64,000 nt of DNA, from contig NZ_MDEQ02000018.1 of assembly GCF_001883705.2 (NCBI RefSeq), positions 62,001 to 126,000 on the forward strand. Reading direction: 5' to 3'. The position numbers were made by a program, and so were the translations under genes. Below, piece by piece: positions 1-7,872 of this stretch. How positions within the stretch are numbered: position 1 is the stretch's first letter; each line of letters opens with the position of its first letter. Below the pieces are notes generated by a model that worked only from the letters and a program-made list of their open reading frames with translations, did no database searches and had not been told where the DNA came from. The DNA is from Burkholderia catarinensis (GTDB lineage Bacteria; Pseudomonadota; Gammaproteobacteria; Burkholderiales; Burkholderiaceae).

Positions 1-228
1 GTACACCGGAATGTGCAGCAGCGGCTCGATGTCGAGCTTCAGGTCGATGCGGTTGAACAGCGATTCGAGGTCGATGTCGGTGGGACGGTTGATGACGAGG
101 CCGAGCGCACCGCGCTCGCTGTGATCGCAAAGATAGACCACCGTTCCCGAAAACGTCGGATCGGCCATGTTGGGCATGGCGATCAGGAACTGGTTGGTGA
201 GATTGATGCGATCGGAAGGCTTTGACAT
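1..228 (-). CDS. yqgE: YqgE/AlgH family protein (UPF0301), 3' part off the window
   Basis: The first 76 codons are visible, starting at the ATG at 228 (MSKPSDRINLTNQFLIAMPN) and running off the left edge. The N-terminus has the family pattern NQFLIAMPNM followed by GTVVYLCDHS, GALGLVINRP and a short amphipathic stretch. Complete members are about 190 residues, so well over half is missing. The molecular role is not settled; it is a conserved cytosolic protein usually found beside ruvX/yqgF and pyrimidine genes. No alternative reading frame makes sense here. The identity is secure from the motif run. Confidence 0.9.
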   Translation of the reverse strand, partial: MSKPSDRINLTNQFLIAMPNMADPTFSGTVVYLCDHSERGALGLVINRPTDIDLESLFNRIDLKLDIEPLLHIPVY

Positions 229-410
229 GGTTTGAATTTTAGCAAAGACGCCGCGACCTGACCGGGCCGCGATCAACAAGCAACGCCGCGCCACGCTGGC
301 AACGGCGCGCGCGGATCACACGGCACTCTAACACGCGCGCGGGCGCTGTCGGCAGCGTGTTGCGGGCCCGCGCGGCAAGGGCTGCCATCGCGTGTCCGTC
401 CCCTTGTTCG

Positions 411-1718
411 TCAGGTCCGGCCGAGCGCCGCACCGAGCGCTTCGGACGCCGCGGTGAGGTCCGGCGGCGCAACGCCGGCCGCGATCTTCAGCAACGCCGC
501 GCGCAACATGTCGGACGCGTGACCGTGCGCATCGAGGCCGCCGTCGGCGAGCGGCACGCCGTGCGCCGCACGGCGCCACGCCAGGCCGAGCGTGTCGGCC
601 AGGAGCGCCGCGTGGCCGAGCCCGAGCGCGCACGCGGCCGTACCGACCCGGTAGGCGGCCGCGGACGCGTGCCACGCGGCACCCGGGTCGGCCGCGGCCG
701 GATCGGCCGCGAGGTCGGCCATCGACGCATCGGCCGTCTGCAGGAAATCCTCATAGGCATGCGCGTTGACCGTCACGACGCCGAGCGCGCGGGTCGGCGC
801 GGCGGCGACCGCGTCGTGCTCGGCCCGCGCGGCATCCGCCTCCCACAGCGCTTCGGACGCGGGCGTGCCGGCGACGTGCCAGTCGACCGTCAGCCCGTAG
901 TCGTGCAGCACGTCGACGAGCGCGACATCCTCGGCCGCGGCGCCGAACAGCGCTAAATCGCGCCACAGCAGCGCCACCGTCTCGCGCACGAGCTCGGGCG
1001 GCGCGCTGCGCCGGCCCTGCGCGTGCTCGCCGAGCAGCAGGTTCGTCCGCGCGAGAAAGCGCTTCAGCTCGGGCGCGCCGCTTGCGCGCAGCGCGCGCAG
1101 GCACGCGGTCGCGAGCCGCCAGAAATCGTACGGCCCGTCGTCGGTGAGCGCGGCCAGCATCGCATCGAGTTCGTCGAGCGCCGCGTCAGGCGCGCCGCGC
1201 TCCGCGCGCAGCACGCCGAGCAGCGCCTGCTCGTAGCGGGCGCGGATCCGGGTCGCCAACGCGTCGGGCAGCGCGCGCAGCGTGGCCGGCGGCACCGCGC
1301 GGCCGACGAGCGCGAGCGCATCGAGCGGCGCGCTCGCGCGCAGGTCGGCGGCGCTTTGCGCACGCAACGCACGGAAATGCTCGAAGAGAACGGGCGAACA
1401 GGCGAGCTCGCGCAGGTTGTGGCGCCCGACGGCCGCGCGGAAATCGCGCAGCGCGGCACGCCAGCCGGCCGAGGTCGGCTCGGCGGCGACGAGCGGCGCG
1501 GCGGCCGACAGCTGCCCCGCGAAACGCGCGGCCGGCAGCCAGCCGGCTTCCGCCAGCACGGCCGCGGCTGCGGACAGCGGCGCGGCCGCATCGTCGCGGC
1601 GCTCGAATGCCTCGGCGGCCGCCGCAAGCCATGCGTCGGCCGCGCGCACGGCCCCGCCGCGCGGGTTGGGCAGTGCGTCAGGTTGGGGAACGTTCGCCGG
1701 ATCGGACGTCATGGACAC
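411..1718 (-). CDS. ChpA/FimL-like N-terminal domain protein, orphan
   Basis: A 435-residue Ala/Arg-rich protein without signal peptide or membrane segment. It starts at GTG 1718 (an ATG two codons later, 1712, is equally possible) and has no strong Shine-Dalgarno. Residues around 170-290 resemble, from memory, the helical N-terminal region of the pilus chemotaxis kinase ChpA/PilL and of FimL: a helix with YEQALLGVLR, then a run ending in VDVLHDYGLTVDW that parallels ChpA's IATLKDQYGL. No HPt His motif, histidine-kinase ATPase, CheW or receiver domain is present. It lies between rubredoxin and yqgE, where I recall related beta-proteobacteria carrying a pil-chp chemotaxis cluster. A remnant or a FimL-like scaffold are both possible; function unknown. 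Confidence 0.7.
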   Translation of the reverse strand: MSMTSDPANVPQPDALPNPRGGAVRAADAWLAAAAEAFERRDDAAAPLSAAAAVLAEAGWLPAARFAGQLSAAAPLVAAEPTSAGWRAALRDFRAAVGRHNLRELACSPVLFEHFRALRAQSAADLRASAPLDALALVGRAVPPATLRALPDALATRIRARYEQALLGVLRAERGAPDAALDELDAMLAALTDDGPYDFWRLATACLRALRASGAPELKRFLARTNLLLGEHAQGRRSAPPELVRETVALLWRDLALFGAAAEDVALVDVLHDYGLTVDWHVAGTPASEALWEADAARAEHDAVAAAPTRALGVVTVNAHAYEDFLQTADASMADLAADPAAADPGAAWHASAAAYRVGTAACALGLGHAALLADTLGLAWRRAAHGVPLADGGLDAHGHASDMLRAALLKIAAGVAPPDLTAASEALGAALGRT

Positions 1719-1816
1719 GCGCGCCTGTCATCGTCAAGCCGCTCGCGCGAACCGCGGCGCGCGAGCGCCGGGCCGATGCGAGGCCGGAGCGGGGTGTCCG
1801 TGGGCCAAGGGTCCGG

Positions 1817-1987
1817 TCAGATCTGGACCATCTCGAAGTCTTCCTTGCGGGCGCCGCATTCGGGACACGTCCAGTTGATCGGGACGTCTTCCCAGCGCGT
1901 GCCCGGGGCAATGCCCTCTTCGGGCAGCCCGGCTTCTTCGTCGTAAATCCAGCCACAAATCAGGCACATCCAGCTCTTGTATTCCAT
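1817..1987 (-). CDS. rubA: rubredoxin
   Basis: A 56-residue rubredoxin, a small electron carrier with one iron held by four cysteines. Both ligand pairs are visible: CLICGW near the N-terminus and CPECGA near the C-terminus, with the conserved YDEEAG and WTCP segments between. The start MEYKSWMCLICG fits the usual length; the in-frame upstream extension to 2080 would add 31 non-conserved residues and is rejected. It is divergent from the thiD homologue, with about 250 bases between them, and 98 bases upstream of the ChpA/FimL-like gene on the same strand. Confidence 0.96.
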   Translation of the reverse strand: MEYKSWMCLICGWIYDEEAGLPEEGIAPGTRWEDVPINWTCPECGARKEDFEMVQI

Positions 1988-2240
1988 CTTAAGCCGCGTC
2001 GGGAAAGTCGGTAAATTCGGGAGCCATGATGGTACCGTGTCGGGGCCGGACTGCCTAGCAATCGCGCTGGAGTACGGCAACTACGTTGCGCTGTGCTAAA
2101 AAATCCGTCGTGCGGGCAGGATTCCACCGCATAATGATCGGAAAGTGCGGCCTGCCGGGCAACACGGGGGCTAAAAAGCCCACTCGCCTCGCCGTCCGCA
2201 TGTCCGTCGCTTTTCCGTTTTTCTCTTGCCCCATTTTTAC

Positions 2241-3107
2241 ATGTCCAGCAACGCCCCTCCGATCGTCCTCACCTTCGGCCTGTCCGATCCCACTGGCGGC
2301 TCCGGCATCCAAGCCGATCTGATGACCCTGGCGAGCATGGGCTGTCACGGCGTGTCCGTCCTGACGGGCTACACCGTGCGCGACTCGGCCGCCTGCGATG
2401 AAGTGACCGGCCTCGATCCCGACGTCGTCGCCGCCCAGGCGCGCATGCTGCTCGAGGACATGCCGGTTGCCGCGTTCAAGATCGGCGCGGCGACGCGCGC
2501 GGAAGTCGTGAGCGCGATCGCCGAGGTCGTCGCCGACTACGACGGCGTGCCGCTCGTGCTCGCGCCGGACTTCACGCTCGACGACGAGCACGTGCTCGCG
2601 GCCGACGACCTGCGCGAATCGATCGCCGACCTGCTGGCGCCGCAAACCACGCTGCTGGTCGCCGACTACGCGACGCTGATCGCGCTCGCGCAGCCGGACG
2701 GCGACGCCGAGGCGCCGAATCTCGACGCAGCCGTATCGCACCTGCTGTCGCAGGGCTGCGAGTACATCCTGTCGTCCGAGATGGGCTCGCACCGGCTCGT
2801 CAACACGCTGTACGGCGAGGAAGGCCAGCTCCGCGAGGATATGTGGGATCGCTCGCCGCACCGGCTGATGGGCATCACCGACACGCTCGGCGCGGCCATC
2901 GCGGCGCTGCTCGCGAACGGCCAGGAGCCGCCCGAGGCGGTGCGAGAGGCGCAGGAGTACCTGTATCAGGCCGTACGCGACGCGTTCCGGCCCGGCATGG
3001 GCGCGCACCTGCCCGACCGGTTCTTCTGGGCGCGCAGCAACGAAGACTCCGACACGCCGCCGGCCACGAAGGCCGACCTGTTGCCGAGGACGTCGCACCG
3101 GCATTGA
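2241..3107 (+). CDS. thiD: ThiD-like hydroxymethylpyrimidine/phosphomethylpyrimidine kinase family protein
   Basis: A 288-residue ribokinase-fold protein of the ThiD family, which phosphorylates HMP and HMP-P in thiamine synthesis. The N-terminal substrate motif is recognisable (LSDPTGGSGIQADLMTL, then GYTVRDS). The C-terminal segment that normally reads HGTGC, with the catalytic cysteine and anion hole, reads GITDTLGAAIAALL here, so the Cys and GTG are absent. It may be a non-canonical kinase or a binding paralogue. Start taken at ATG 2241 (MSSNAPPIVLTFGLSD); an in-frame TTG at 2226 is less likely. No clear Shine-Dalgarno is seen. No TPP riboswitch was recognised upstream. Confidence 0.85.
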   Translation: MSSNAPPIVLTFGLSDPTGGSGIQADLMTLASMGCHGVSVLTGYTVRDSAACDEVTGLDPDVVAAQARMLLEDMPVAAFKIGAATRAEVVSAIAEVVADYDGVPLVLAPDFTLDDEHVLAADDLRESIADLLAPQTTLLVADYATLIALAQPDGDAEAPNLDAAVSHLLSQGCEYILSSEMGSHRLVNTLYGEEGQLREDMWDRSPHRLMGITDTLGAAIAALLANGQEPPEAVREAQEYLYQAVRDAFRPGMGAHLPDRFFWARSNEDSDTPPATKADLLPRTSHRH

Positions 3108-3528
3108 GTCGCCTGGGGCGGCCAGCGTTTGATCACTCGGACGCCGCCCCCTTCTCGCCCCTTTGCAGCACGCGTTCGTCATGCACTCGGCATCGGCAAG
3201 TCAATGCTGATGCACACGGTGTATCGACAACGACCGCCAGTTCGGTGCGCCCCCTCTGAACCTTCGGTTTCCCGCCCCGCGCAGTCCGATATCCGATCCA
3301 TCGGCTCGCGCAATTCCGCCTATTCAGTCCGACACGGATTCGCGTCATCACGGCCGAATCCGCGTTCGCGCCCGCTCGACTTGACTCGATTCTCGGCTGA
3401 CCGCTGAATTGACGTCGTACTTTTCAACTCCCGAGCTCGCCAGAAATCGAACCGGTCCCATAGATTGGCCTCCATGCGCGATGTTAGGGTTCGTTTCATT
3501 CAATGTGACCGATGCACAGGAGTATGCG
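3108..3528. other. intergenic region between thiD homologue and hcp
   Basis: About 420 bases with no convincing gene. Composition becomes visibly more AT-rich towards hcp. Short ORFs here lack a ribosome site and homology. The upstream regulatory region of hcp must lie here; I searched by eye for a sigma-54 type GG-N10-GC element near 3465-3490 and found no good one. Confidence 0.5.
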
Positions 3529-4011
3529 ATGGCGCAGGATATTTTCCTGAAACTGACCGGCATCAGGGGCGAATCTCGAGATGCCGCTCATCCGGACGAG
3601 ATCGAGGTATTGGAGTGGGATTGGTCCGCTGCCCAGCTATCGACCACGCTTTCAGGCACCGGTAGCACTGAAGGCAAATGCACGGCCAATGACCTGACCA
3701 TCGAGCATTATGTCGATCGCGCATCGCCGATCCTCATGCTGCATTGCCTGAAAGGAAATCACATCGAAAACGCCGTTCTCGTCGTGCGCAAGGCTGGCGG
3801 CGTGCCGCTCGAATACCTGAAGATCACGCTGGACGAGGTACTGATCACGCGAATCAATTCGGTCGCCAATTTGAACATGGCGCGGCCGCGAGAGGCAGTT
3901 CAACTCTCCTTCGCCCGCATCAGGCAAGAGTATGTCGTTCAGAACGCCCAAGGCGGGAGTAGCGGAACGGTCACGGCGGGATACGACATCAAAATCGGCA
4001 AAGCGACCTGA
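3529..4011 (+). CDS. hcp: Hcp family type VI secretion protein
   Basis: A 160-residue Hcp1-family protein, the ring subunit that stacks into the T6SS inner tube and chaperones small effectors in its lumen. The family N-terminus MAQDIFLKLTGIRGES is followed by EIEVLEWDW and the C-terminal beta strands VQLSFARIRQEYVVQN and AGYDIKIGKAT. ATG 3529 is chosen because AGGAG at 3518-3522 precedes it at proper spacing; the in-frame extension to 3409 is non-conserved. No sheath, baseplate or other T6SS structural gene is near, so this is an orphan Hcp. The next gene begins 15 bases downstream, suggesting an operon with the amidase and immunity genes. Confidence 0.93.
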   Translation: MAQDIFLKLTGIRGESRDAAHPDEIEVLEWDWSAAQLSTTLSGTGSTEGKCTANDLTIEHYVDRASPILMLHCLKGNHIENAVLVVRKAGGVPLEYLKITLDEVLITRINSVANLNMARPREAVQLSFARIRQEYVVQNAQGGSSGTVTAGYDIKIGKAT

Positions 4012-4026
4012 GGATCGGAGATAGTC

Positions 4027-4641
4027 ATGCTTTTCATTTCAACGCAGGGCCATGTCGATGCCGAACGCGTGACCGTCAGAATATATTCATCCATCGAACG
4101 AGGGCCGATGGAACACGTGAACGGAATCGTCGTCCATCAAACCGGGGGTGCCACTATCTCGAGCACGTTCAATAGCTATAGCAACACCACGCACGTGCCG
4201 AACGGCGCCCATTTCCTGATCGACAAGGATGGAACGATCTATCAGACCGCCTCCCTGAACAGAATCACCAATCACGTCGGCAAATTGCAGTCCCGTTGTA
4301 TCACGACGCTCAAGTGCTCGACCGCGGACCTCCGGGCGGCAAGGCGCGCGTACCAGGCCGGCCCCGCGGCATCCCATCGTCACGAATCCCGGAAAGCGTT
4401 TCCGCACCGCTATCCGTCCAACTCGGACGCAATCGGAATCGAACTCGTCGGCATGTACTACCCCAACGAGAAAACCGCGGAGCTGGTCTACGAAAGCGTC
4501 ACGGCCGAACAGAATTCATCGCTCGAATGGCTGGTTCGCGAATTGTCCGAGACGCTGAACGTCGAGATGAGAGAGGTCTATCGGCACCCGGAGGTCGGGC
4601 GCAAGAACGCCACCGAAGCGAGCACGGCACGGTGGGAGTGA
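4027..4641 (+). CDS. N-acetylmuramoyl-L-alanine amidase-fold T6SS effector (PGRP/Amidase_2 type)
   Basis: A 204-residue protein with the AmpD/PGRP fold pattern: GIVVHQTGG (His37), GAHFLIDKDGTIYQT, ITNHVG, DAIGIELVGMYYP and YRHPEVGRKNATEAS. His37 and His187 are probable zinc ligands. The position ten residues after His187, where AmpD has Asp, is Glu197. This predicts cleavage of the MurNAc-L-Ala amide bond in peptidoglycan. There is no signal peptide, as expected for cargo delivered by T6SS rather than Sec. It follows hcp by 15 bases with GGAG before its ATG and is followed by a secreted Cys-rich protein. I infer an antibacterial effector; a housekeeping or phage endolysin role is less likely in this context. 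Confidence 0.85.
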   Translation: MLFISTQGHVDAERVTVRIYSSIERGPMEHVNGIVVHQTGGATISSTFNSYSNTTHVPNGAHFLIDKDGTIYQTASLNRITNHVGKLQSRCITTLKCSTADLRAARRAYQAGPAASHRHESRKAFPHRYPSNSDAIGIELVGMYYPNEKTAELVYESVTAEQNSSLEWLVRELSETLNVEMREVYRHPEVGRKNATEASTARWE

Positions 4642-4645
4642 CGCC

Positions 4646-5095
4646 ATGAATCTCGCCAGATGTGTCGCCGCGGTTGCGTTGTGCGTCCCGATCGCCATCT
4701 GCCAAGCCAGAGGGGTAAACGCCGTGACAGTTGAGCAATCCGGCCAGACGTCGAACCCGGACGATCCGATGACGAGGGACGCATGCAAGAACTTCGCGCC
4801 GACGGTCGCCCAACTGAAACGGTTCTTTTCCAGAGCCGCGCCGATTGACGGCAAGTTTGTCGTCCATGATTACTACTCGCCCTGCCATTCGAGCGGTACC
4901 GTTTCGTTCCCGGACGGTAGTTCGGGGAGGTGGCGCGTTTCCTCCAGCGGCACCGCGTCGCTGACATGGGCATCGAACGACAACACGGTCTATCTCTACA
5001 ACGGCCGCCACAACGGCTGGCACGATCCGTTCGCGTGCAGCTACGGCCTCCACGACGAAGATGACGAGGCTTCGTGCTACCTGCCTGGCTTCTGA
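4646..5095 (+). CDS. probable periplasmic immunity protein for the amidase effector
   Basis: A 149-residue protein with an N-terminal Sec signal (MNLARCVAAVALCVPIAICQARG) and four cysteines in the mature part (DACKNF, YSPCHSS, FACSYG, ASCYLPGF), suggesting two disulfides in the periplasm. I recognise no named family. It starts four bases after the amidase stop, with GGGAG overlapping the end of that gene, so the two are translationally linked. A secreted small protein right after a peptidoglycan-hydrolase effector is the standard arrangement of T6SS immunity proteins; that role is inference from context. GC content is lower than in the flanking housekeeping genes, like the rest of this module. 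Confidence 0.75.
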   Translation: MNLARCVAAVALCVPIAICQARGVNAVTVEQSGQTSNPDDPMTRDACKNFAPTVAQLKRFFSRAAPIDGKFVVHDYYSPCHSSGTVSFPDGSSGRWRVSSSGTASLTWASNDNTVYLYNGRHNGWHDPFACSYGLHDEDDEASCYLPGF

Positions 5096-5120
5096 TCCCG
5101 ATCGCTCTTGAAGCACCCAT

Positions 5121-5157
5121 AAAAAAAGACCCGCATCGCTGCGGGTCTTTTCTTTTG
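5121..5157. terminator. bidirectional intrinsic terminator between immunity gene and groEL
   Basis: A perfect 12-bp stem (5124-5135 with 5140-5151, core GACCCGCA/TGCGGGTC, loop TCGC) flanked by an A-run on the left and a T-run on the right. It can stop transcription from both converging genes. Confidence 0.9.
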
Positions 5158-5206
5158 GCTGGAACGCGCATCGCTGCGCGTTCCGGACACCATCGACCGA
5201 AGTCGA

Positions 5207-6847
5207 TTACATGTCCATGCCCATGCCGCCCATGCCGCCCGGCATGCCGCCCGCCATCGGTGCGTCTTCCTTCGGCAGTTCCGCGACGGCTGCGTCCGTC
5301 GTCAGCAGCAGGCCGGCAACCGAAGCTGCGTTCTGCAGTGCGGTACGCGTGACCTTGGTCGGGTCGACGACACCGGCTTCAACCATGTCGACGTACTCGC
5401 CCGTCGCTGCGTTGTAGCCGTAGTTGCCCTTGCCTGCAGCAACTGCCGCCACCACGACGCTGGCTTCTTCGCCGCCGTTCGTGACGATCTGGCGCAGCGG
5501 CTCTTCCATTGCGCGCAGCACGATCTTGATGCCGGCGTTCTGGTCGGCGTTGATGCCGGTCAGGCCTGCGATCGCGGTGCGAGCGCGGATCAGCGCGACG
5601 CCGCCGCCTGCCACGATGCCTTCTTCCACAGCTGCGCGCGTTGCGTGCAGTGCGTCTTCGACACGTGCCTTCTTTTCCTTCATTTCGACTTCGGTCGCAG
5701 CACCGACCTTGATCACTGCCACGCCGCCGGCCAGCTTGGCCACGCGCTCTTGCAGCTTTTCACGGTCGTAGTCCGACGTCGCTTCTTCGATTTGCGCGCG
5801 CACTTGCTTCACGCGTGCTTCGATGTTCACGGCTTCGCCTGCGCCGTCGATGATCGTCGTGTTTTCCTTGCCCACTTCGATGCGCTTCGCCTGGCCCAGT
5901 TCTGCCAGCGTTGCCTTCTCGAGCGTCAGGCCGGTTTCTTCCGCGACGACTTGACCGCCGGTCAGGATCGCGATGTCTTCCAGCATGGCCTTGCGGCGAT
6001 CGCCGAAGCCCGGCGCCTTGACCGCAACGGTCTTCAGGATGCCGCGGATGTTGTTGACGACCAGCGTTGCGAGCGCTTCGCCTTCGACGTCTTCAGCGAT
6101 GATCAGCAGCGGACGGCCAGCCTTCGCGACTTGCTCGAGTACCGGCAGCAGATCACGGATGTTCGACACCTTCTTGTCGTGCAGCAGCACGAACGGGTTG
6201 TCGAGGACGGCGACTTGCTTGTCCGGGTTGTTGATGAAGTACGGCGACAGGTAGCCGCGGTCGAATTGCATGCCTTCGACGACGTCGAGCTCGTCAGCCA
6301 GCGACTTGCCGTCTTCGACGGTGATCACGCCTTCCTTGCCGACCTTGTCCATCGCTTCAGCGATGCGATCGCCGATCGACGAATCGCTGTTCGCCGAGAT
6401 CGAGCCGACCTGTGCGATTTCCTTGTTCGTCGTGCACGGCTTGCTGATCTTCTTCAGCTCTTCGACAGCCGCTGCGACTGCCTTGTCGATGCCGCGCTTC
6501 AGGTCCATCGGGTTCATGCCCGATGCAACGTACTTCATGCCTTCGCGAACGATCGATTGCGCGAGGACGGTTGCCGTCGTCGTGCCGTCGCCTGCGTTGT
6601 CGCTGGTCTTGGAAGCCACTTCCTTGACCATTTGCGCGCCCATGTTCTGGAGCTTGTCCTTCAGCTCGATTTCCTTCGCGACCGACACACCGTCCTTGGT
6701 GACCGTCGGGCCGCCGAAGCTGCGCTCGAGCACCACGTTGCGGCCCTTCGGACCCAGCGTGACCTTGACTGCGTTGGCGAGAATGTTCACGCCTTCGACC
6801 ATCTTCGAACGGGCGGAATCGCCGAATACGACGTCTTTAGCTGCCAT
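5207..6847 (-). CDS. groL: chaperonin GroEL (60 kDa)
   Basis: A 546-residue group I chaperonin, the double-ring ATP-driven folding machine. It has the usual start MAAKDVVFGDSARSKM, the ATP-site motif GDGTTTATVLA, and the Gly-Met tail ending in GGMGGMGMDM. Length is standard. It lies 46 bases downstream of groES in the same transcript. Heat regulation through HrcA is expected from the CIRCE element at 7261-7287. Downstream is the strong terminator at 5121-5157. Confidence 0.99.
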   Translation of the reverse strand: MAAKDVVFGDSARSKMVEGVNILANAVKVTLGPKGRNVVLERSFGGPTVTKDGVSVAKEIELKDKLQNMGAQMVKEVASKTSDNAGDGTTTATVLAQSIVREGMKYVASGMNPMDLKRGIDKAVAAAVEELKKISKPCTTNKEIAQVGSISANSDSSIGDRIAEAMDKVGKEGVITVEDGKSLADELDVVEGMQFDRGYLSPYFINNPDKQVAVLDNPFVLLHDKKVSNIRDLLPVLEQVAKAGRPLLIIAEDVEGEALATLVVNNIRGILKTVAVKAPGFGDRRKAMLEDIAILTGGQVVAEETGLTLEKATLAELGQAKRIEVGKENTTIIDGAGEAVNIEARVKQVRAQIEEATSDYDREKLQERVAKLAGGVAVIKVGAATEVEMKEKKARVEDALHATRAAVEEGIVAGGGVALIRARTAIAGLTGINADQNAGIKIVLRAMEEPLRQIVTNGGEEASVVVAAVAAGKGNYGYNAATGEYVDMVEAGVVDPTKVTRTALQNAASVAGLLLTTDAAVAELPKEDAPMAGGMPGGMGGMGMDM

Positions 6848-6893
6848 CTTCTAACTCCTTGAATTCTTGGGAATATGTACCGTCAGTGGACGC

Positions 6894-7187
6894 TTACTTC
6901 GCGTTGACCACGGCCATGATGTCTTCTTCGCGCATGACCAGCAGTTCCTGGCCGTCGACCTTCACGGTCTGGCCGGCGTACTTGCCGAACAGGACACGAT
7001 CGCCAACCTTGACGTCGAGCGCGATCAGCGCGCCCTTGTCGTCGCGCTTGCCCGGGCCGACCGCCAGGATTTCACCCTGGTCCGGCTTCTCGGCTGCTGC
7101 TTCGGGGATCACGATGCCCGAGGCGGTCTTGGTTTCCTGATCCAGGCGCTTGACGATCACGCGATCGTGCAAAGGACGAAGGTTCAT
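6894..7187 (-). CDS. groS: co-chaperonin GroES (10 kDa)
   Basis: A 97-residue GroES, the heptameric lid of the GroEL cage. The sequence has MNLRPLHDRVIVKRL, the mobile-loop region ETKTASGIVIP and the C-terminal EEDIMAVV. ATG 7187 is chosen over the in-frame GTG at 7193 because AGGAG (7194-7198) sits at good spacing and the protein then has the normal N-terminus. First gene of the groES-groEL operon. Confidence 0.99.
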   Translation of the reverse strand: MNLRPLHDRVIVKRLDQETKTASGIVIPEAAAEKPDQGEILAVGPGKRDDKGALIALDVKVGDRVLFGKYAGQTVKVDGQELLVMREEDIMAVVNAK

Positions 7188-7260
7188 ATTCACTCCTCTC
7201 TTGACTGAGATTGAAGAACGCTTAGGGAATCTGCCCGGCGGATCGCCCGGCAGAGAATTG

Positions 7261-7287
7261 TTAGCACTCTCGTGCAGCGAGTGCTAA
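7261..7287. promoter_or_regulatory. CIRCE operator (HrcA binding site)
   Basis: A perfect inverted repeat TTAGCACTC - 9 bases - GAGTGCTAA, identical to the CIRCE consensus. It lies immediately downstream of the groES promoter -10 box in the direction of transcription, so HrcA binding would block initiation of the groES-groEL operon. Confidence 0.98.
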
Positions 7288-7315
7288 TTATATGGACGGG
7301 TTTTGACAAATTCAA
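7287..7315 (-). promoter_or_regulatory. sigma-70 type promoter of groES-groEL
   Basis: On the minus strand TTGAAT (7315-7310) and TATAAT (7292-7287) are separated by exactly 17 bases. The -10 box abuts the CIRCE element. This is a vegetative-type promoter under HrcA repression; no sigma-32 consensus was recognised. Confidence 0.85.
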
Positions 7316-7872
7316 GAAGGGGAACCGGATGAATTTTCAGGGCGGCGACGCAGCGGGGGAAACCGCAGGAAAACAACAAAAACCCCTTTCAAAACAAAAC
7401 CCTGACGAACACTCCCCAGCATGGCGAGCGGACCCGCGCGGCCCGCGAATCGCATCCAGCCCCGTTTGAACACCGGGTAAGCACCGAGTTCCTGCGCCTG
7501 GCGACATCGCATGAAAAAGCCTGCGCAGGCGTCGATTCCGTCCGCCGCGACGCGCCCGCTCGCACCCGCTGGACGGACGATCTGCGCCCCCTTCCCGCGG
7601 ATCCATCGATCCGCGTCGAATTATTTCATTTTCATTACGCTGATATTTACGATTTGCCTCGCCGCCAAACGCACGCCGCGCCCATCTGTAAGCGTCCGGA
7701 TTACATTCGGTAATATAGATGCGAATCATTCTCGTTTACATTGACTTTCCCATCTGACGCTCCTACGATGCGCCGCGTTGCGCTCTTCTTCATGCCCTGG
7801 CCGATCGGTGCCAAGCGTCGGGACAGCGACCAACAAGCAGGACTCCAAACCAAATAGAACCAGGAATTTGAT
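7316..7872. other. intergenic region between groES promoter and porin gene
   Basis: About 550 bases without a convincing gene. The first half is A-rich with short non-conserved ORFs. The right part holds the Fur-box-like site and a roughly 135-base leader of the iron operon. No riboswitch was recognised. Confidence 0.5.
7711..7737 (+). promoter_or_regulatory. Fur-box-like operator with overlapping -10 box
   Basis: The sequence GATGCGAATCATTCTCGTTT (7718-7737), read on the other strand as AAACGAGAATGATTCGCATC, matches the classic Fur-box style of GATAAT/ATTATC half sites with a central AATGATT core. A TAATAT hexamer at 7711-7716 could be the -10 of the downstream operon, so iron-loaded Fur would cover the start region. 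The downstream genes encode iron uptake functions, which supports the call. Confidence 0.75.

Noticed and set aside
3465..3490. possible sigma-54 promoter ahead of hcp
   Set aside because: TTGGC is present but GC is not at the needed spacing (no GG-N10-GC).
5645..6862. 405-codon open frame opposite groEL
   Set aside because: groEL is certain; the opposite frame is a compositional artefact.
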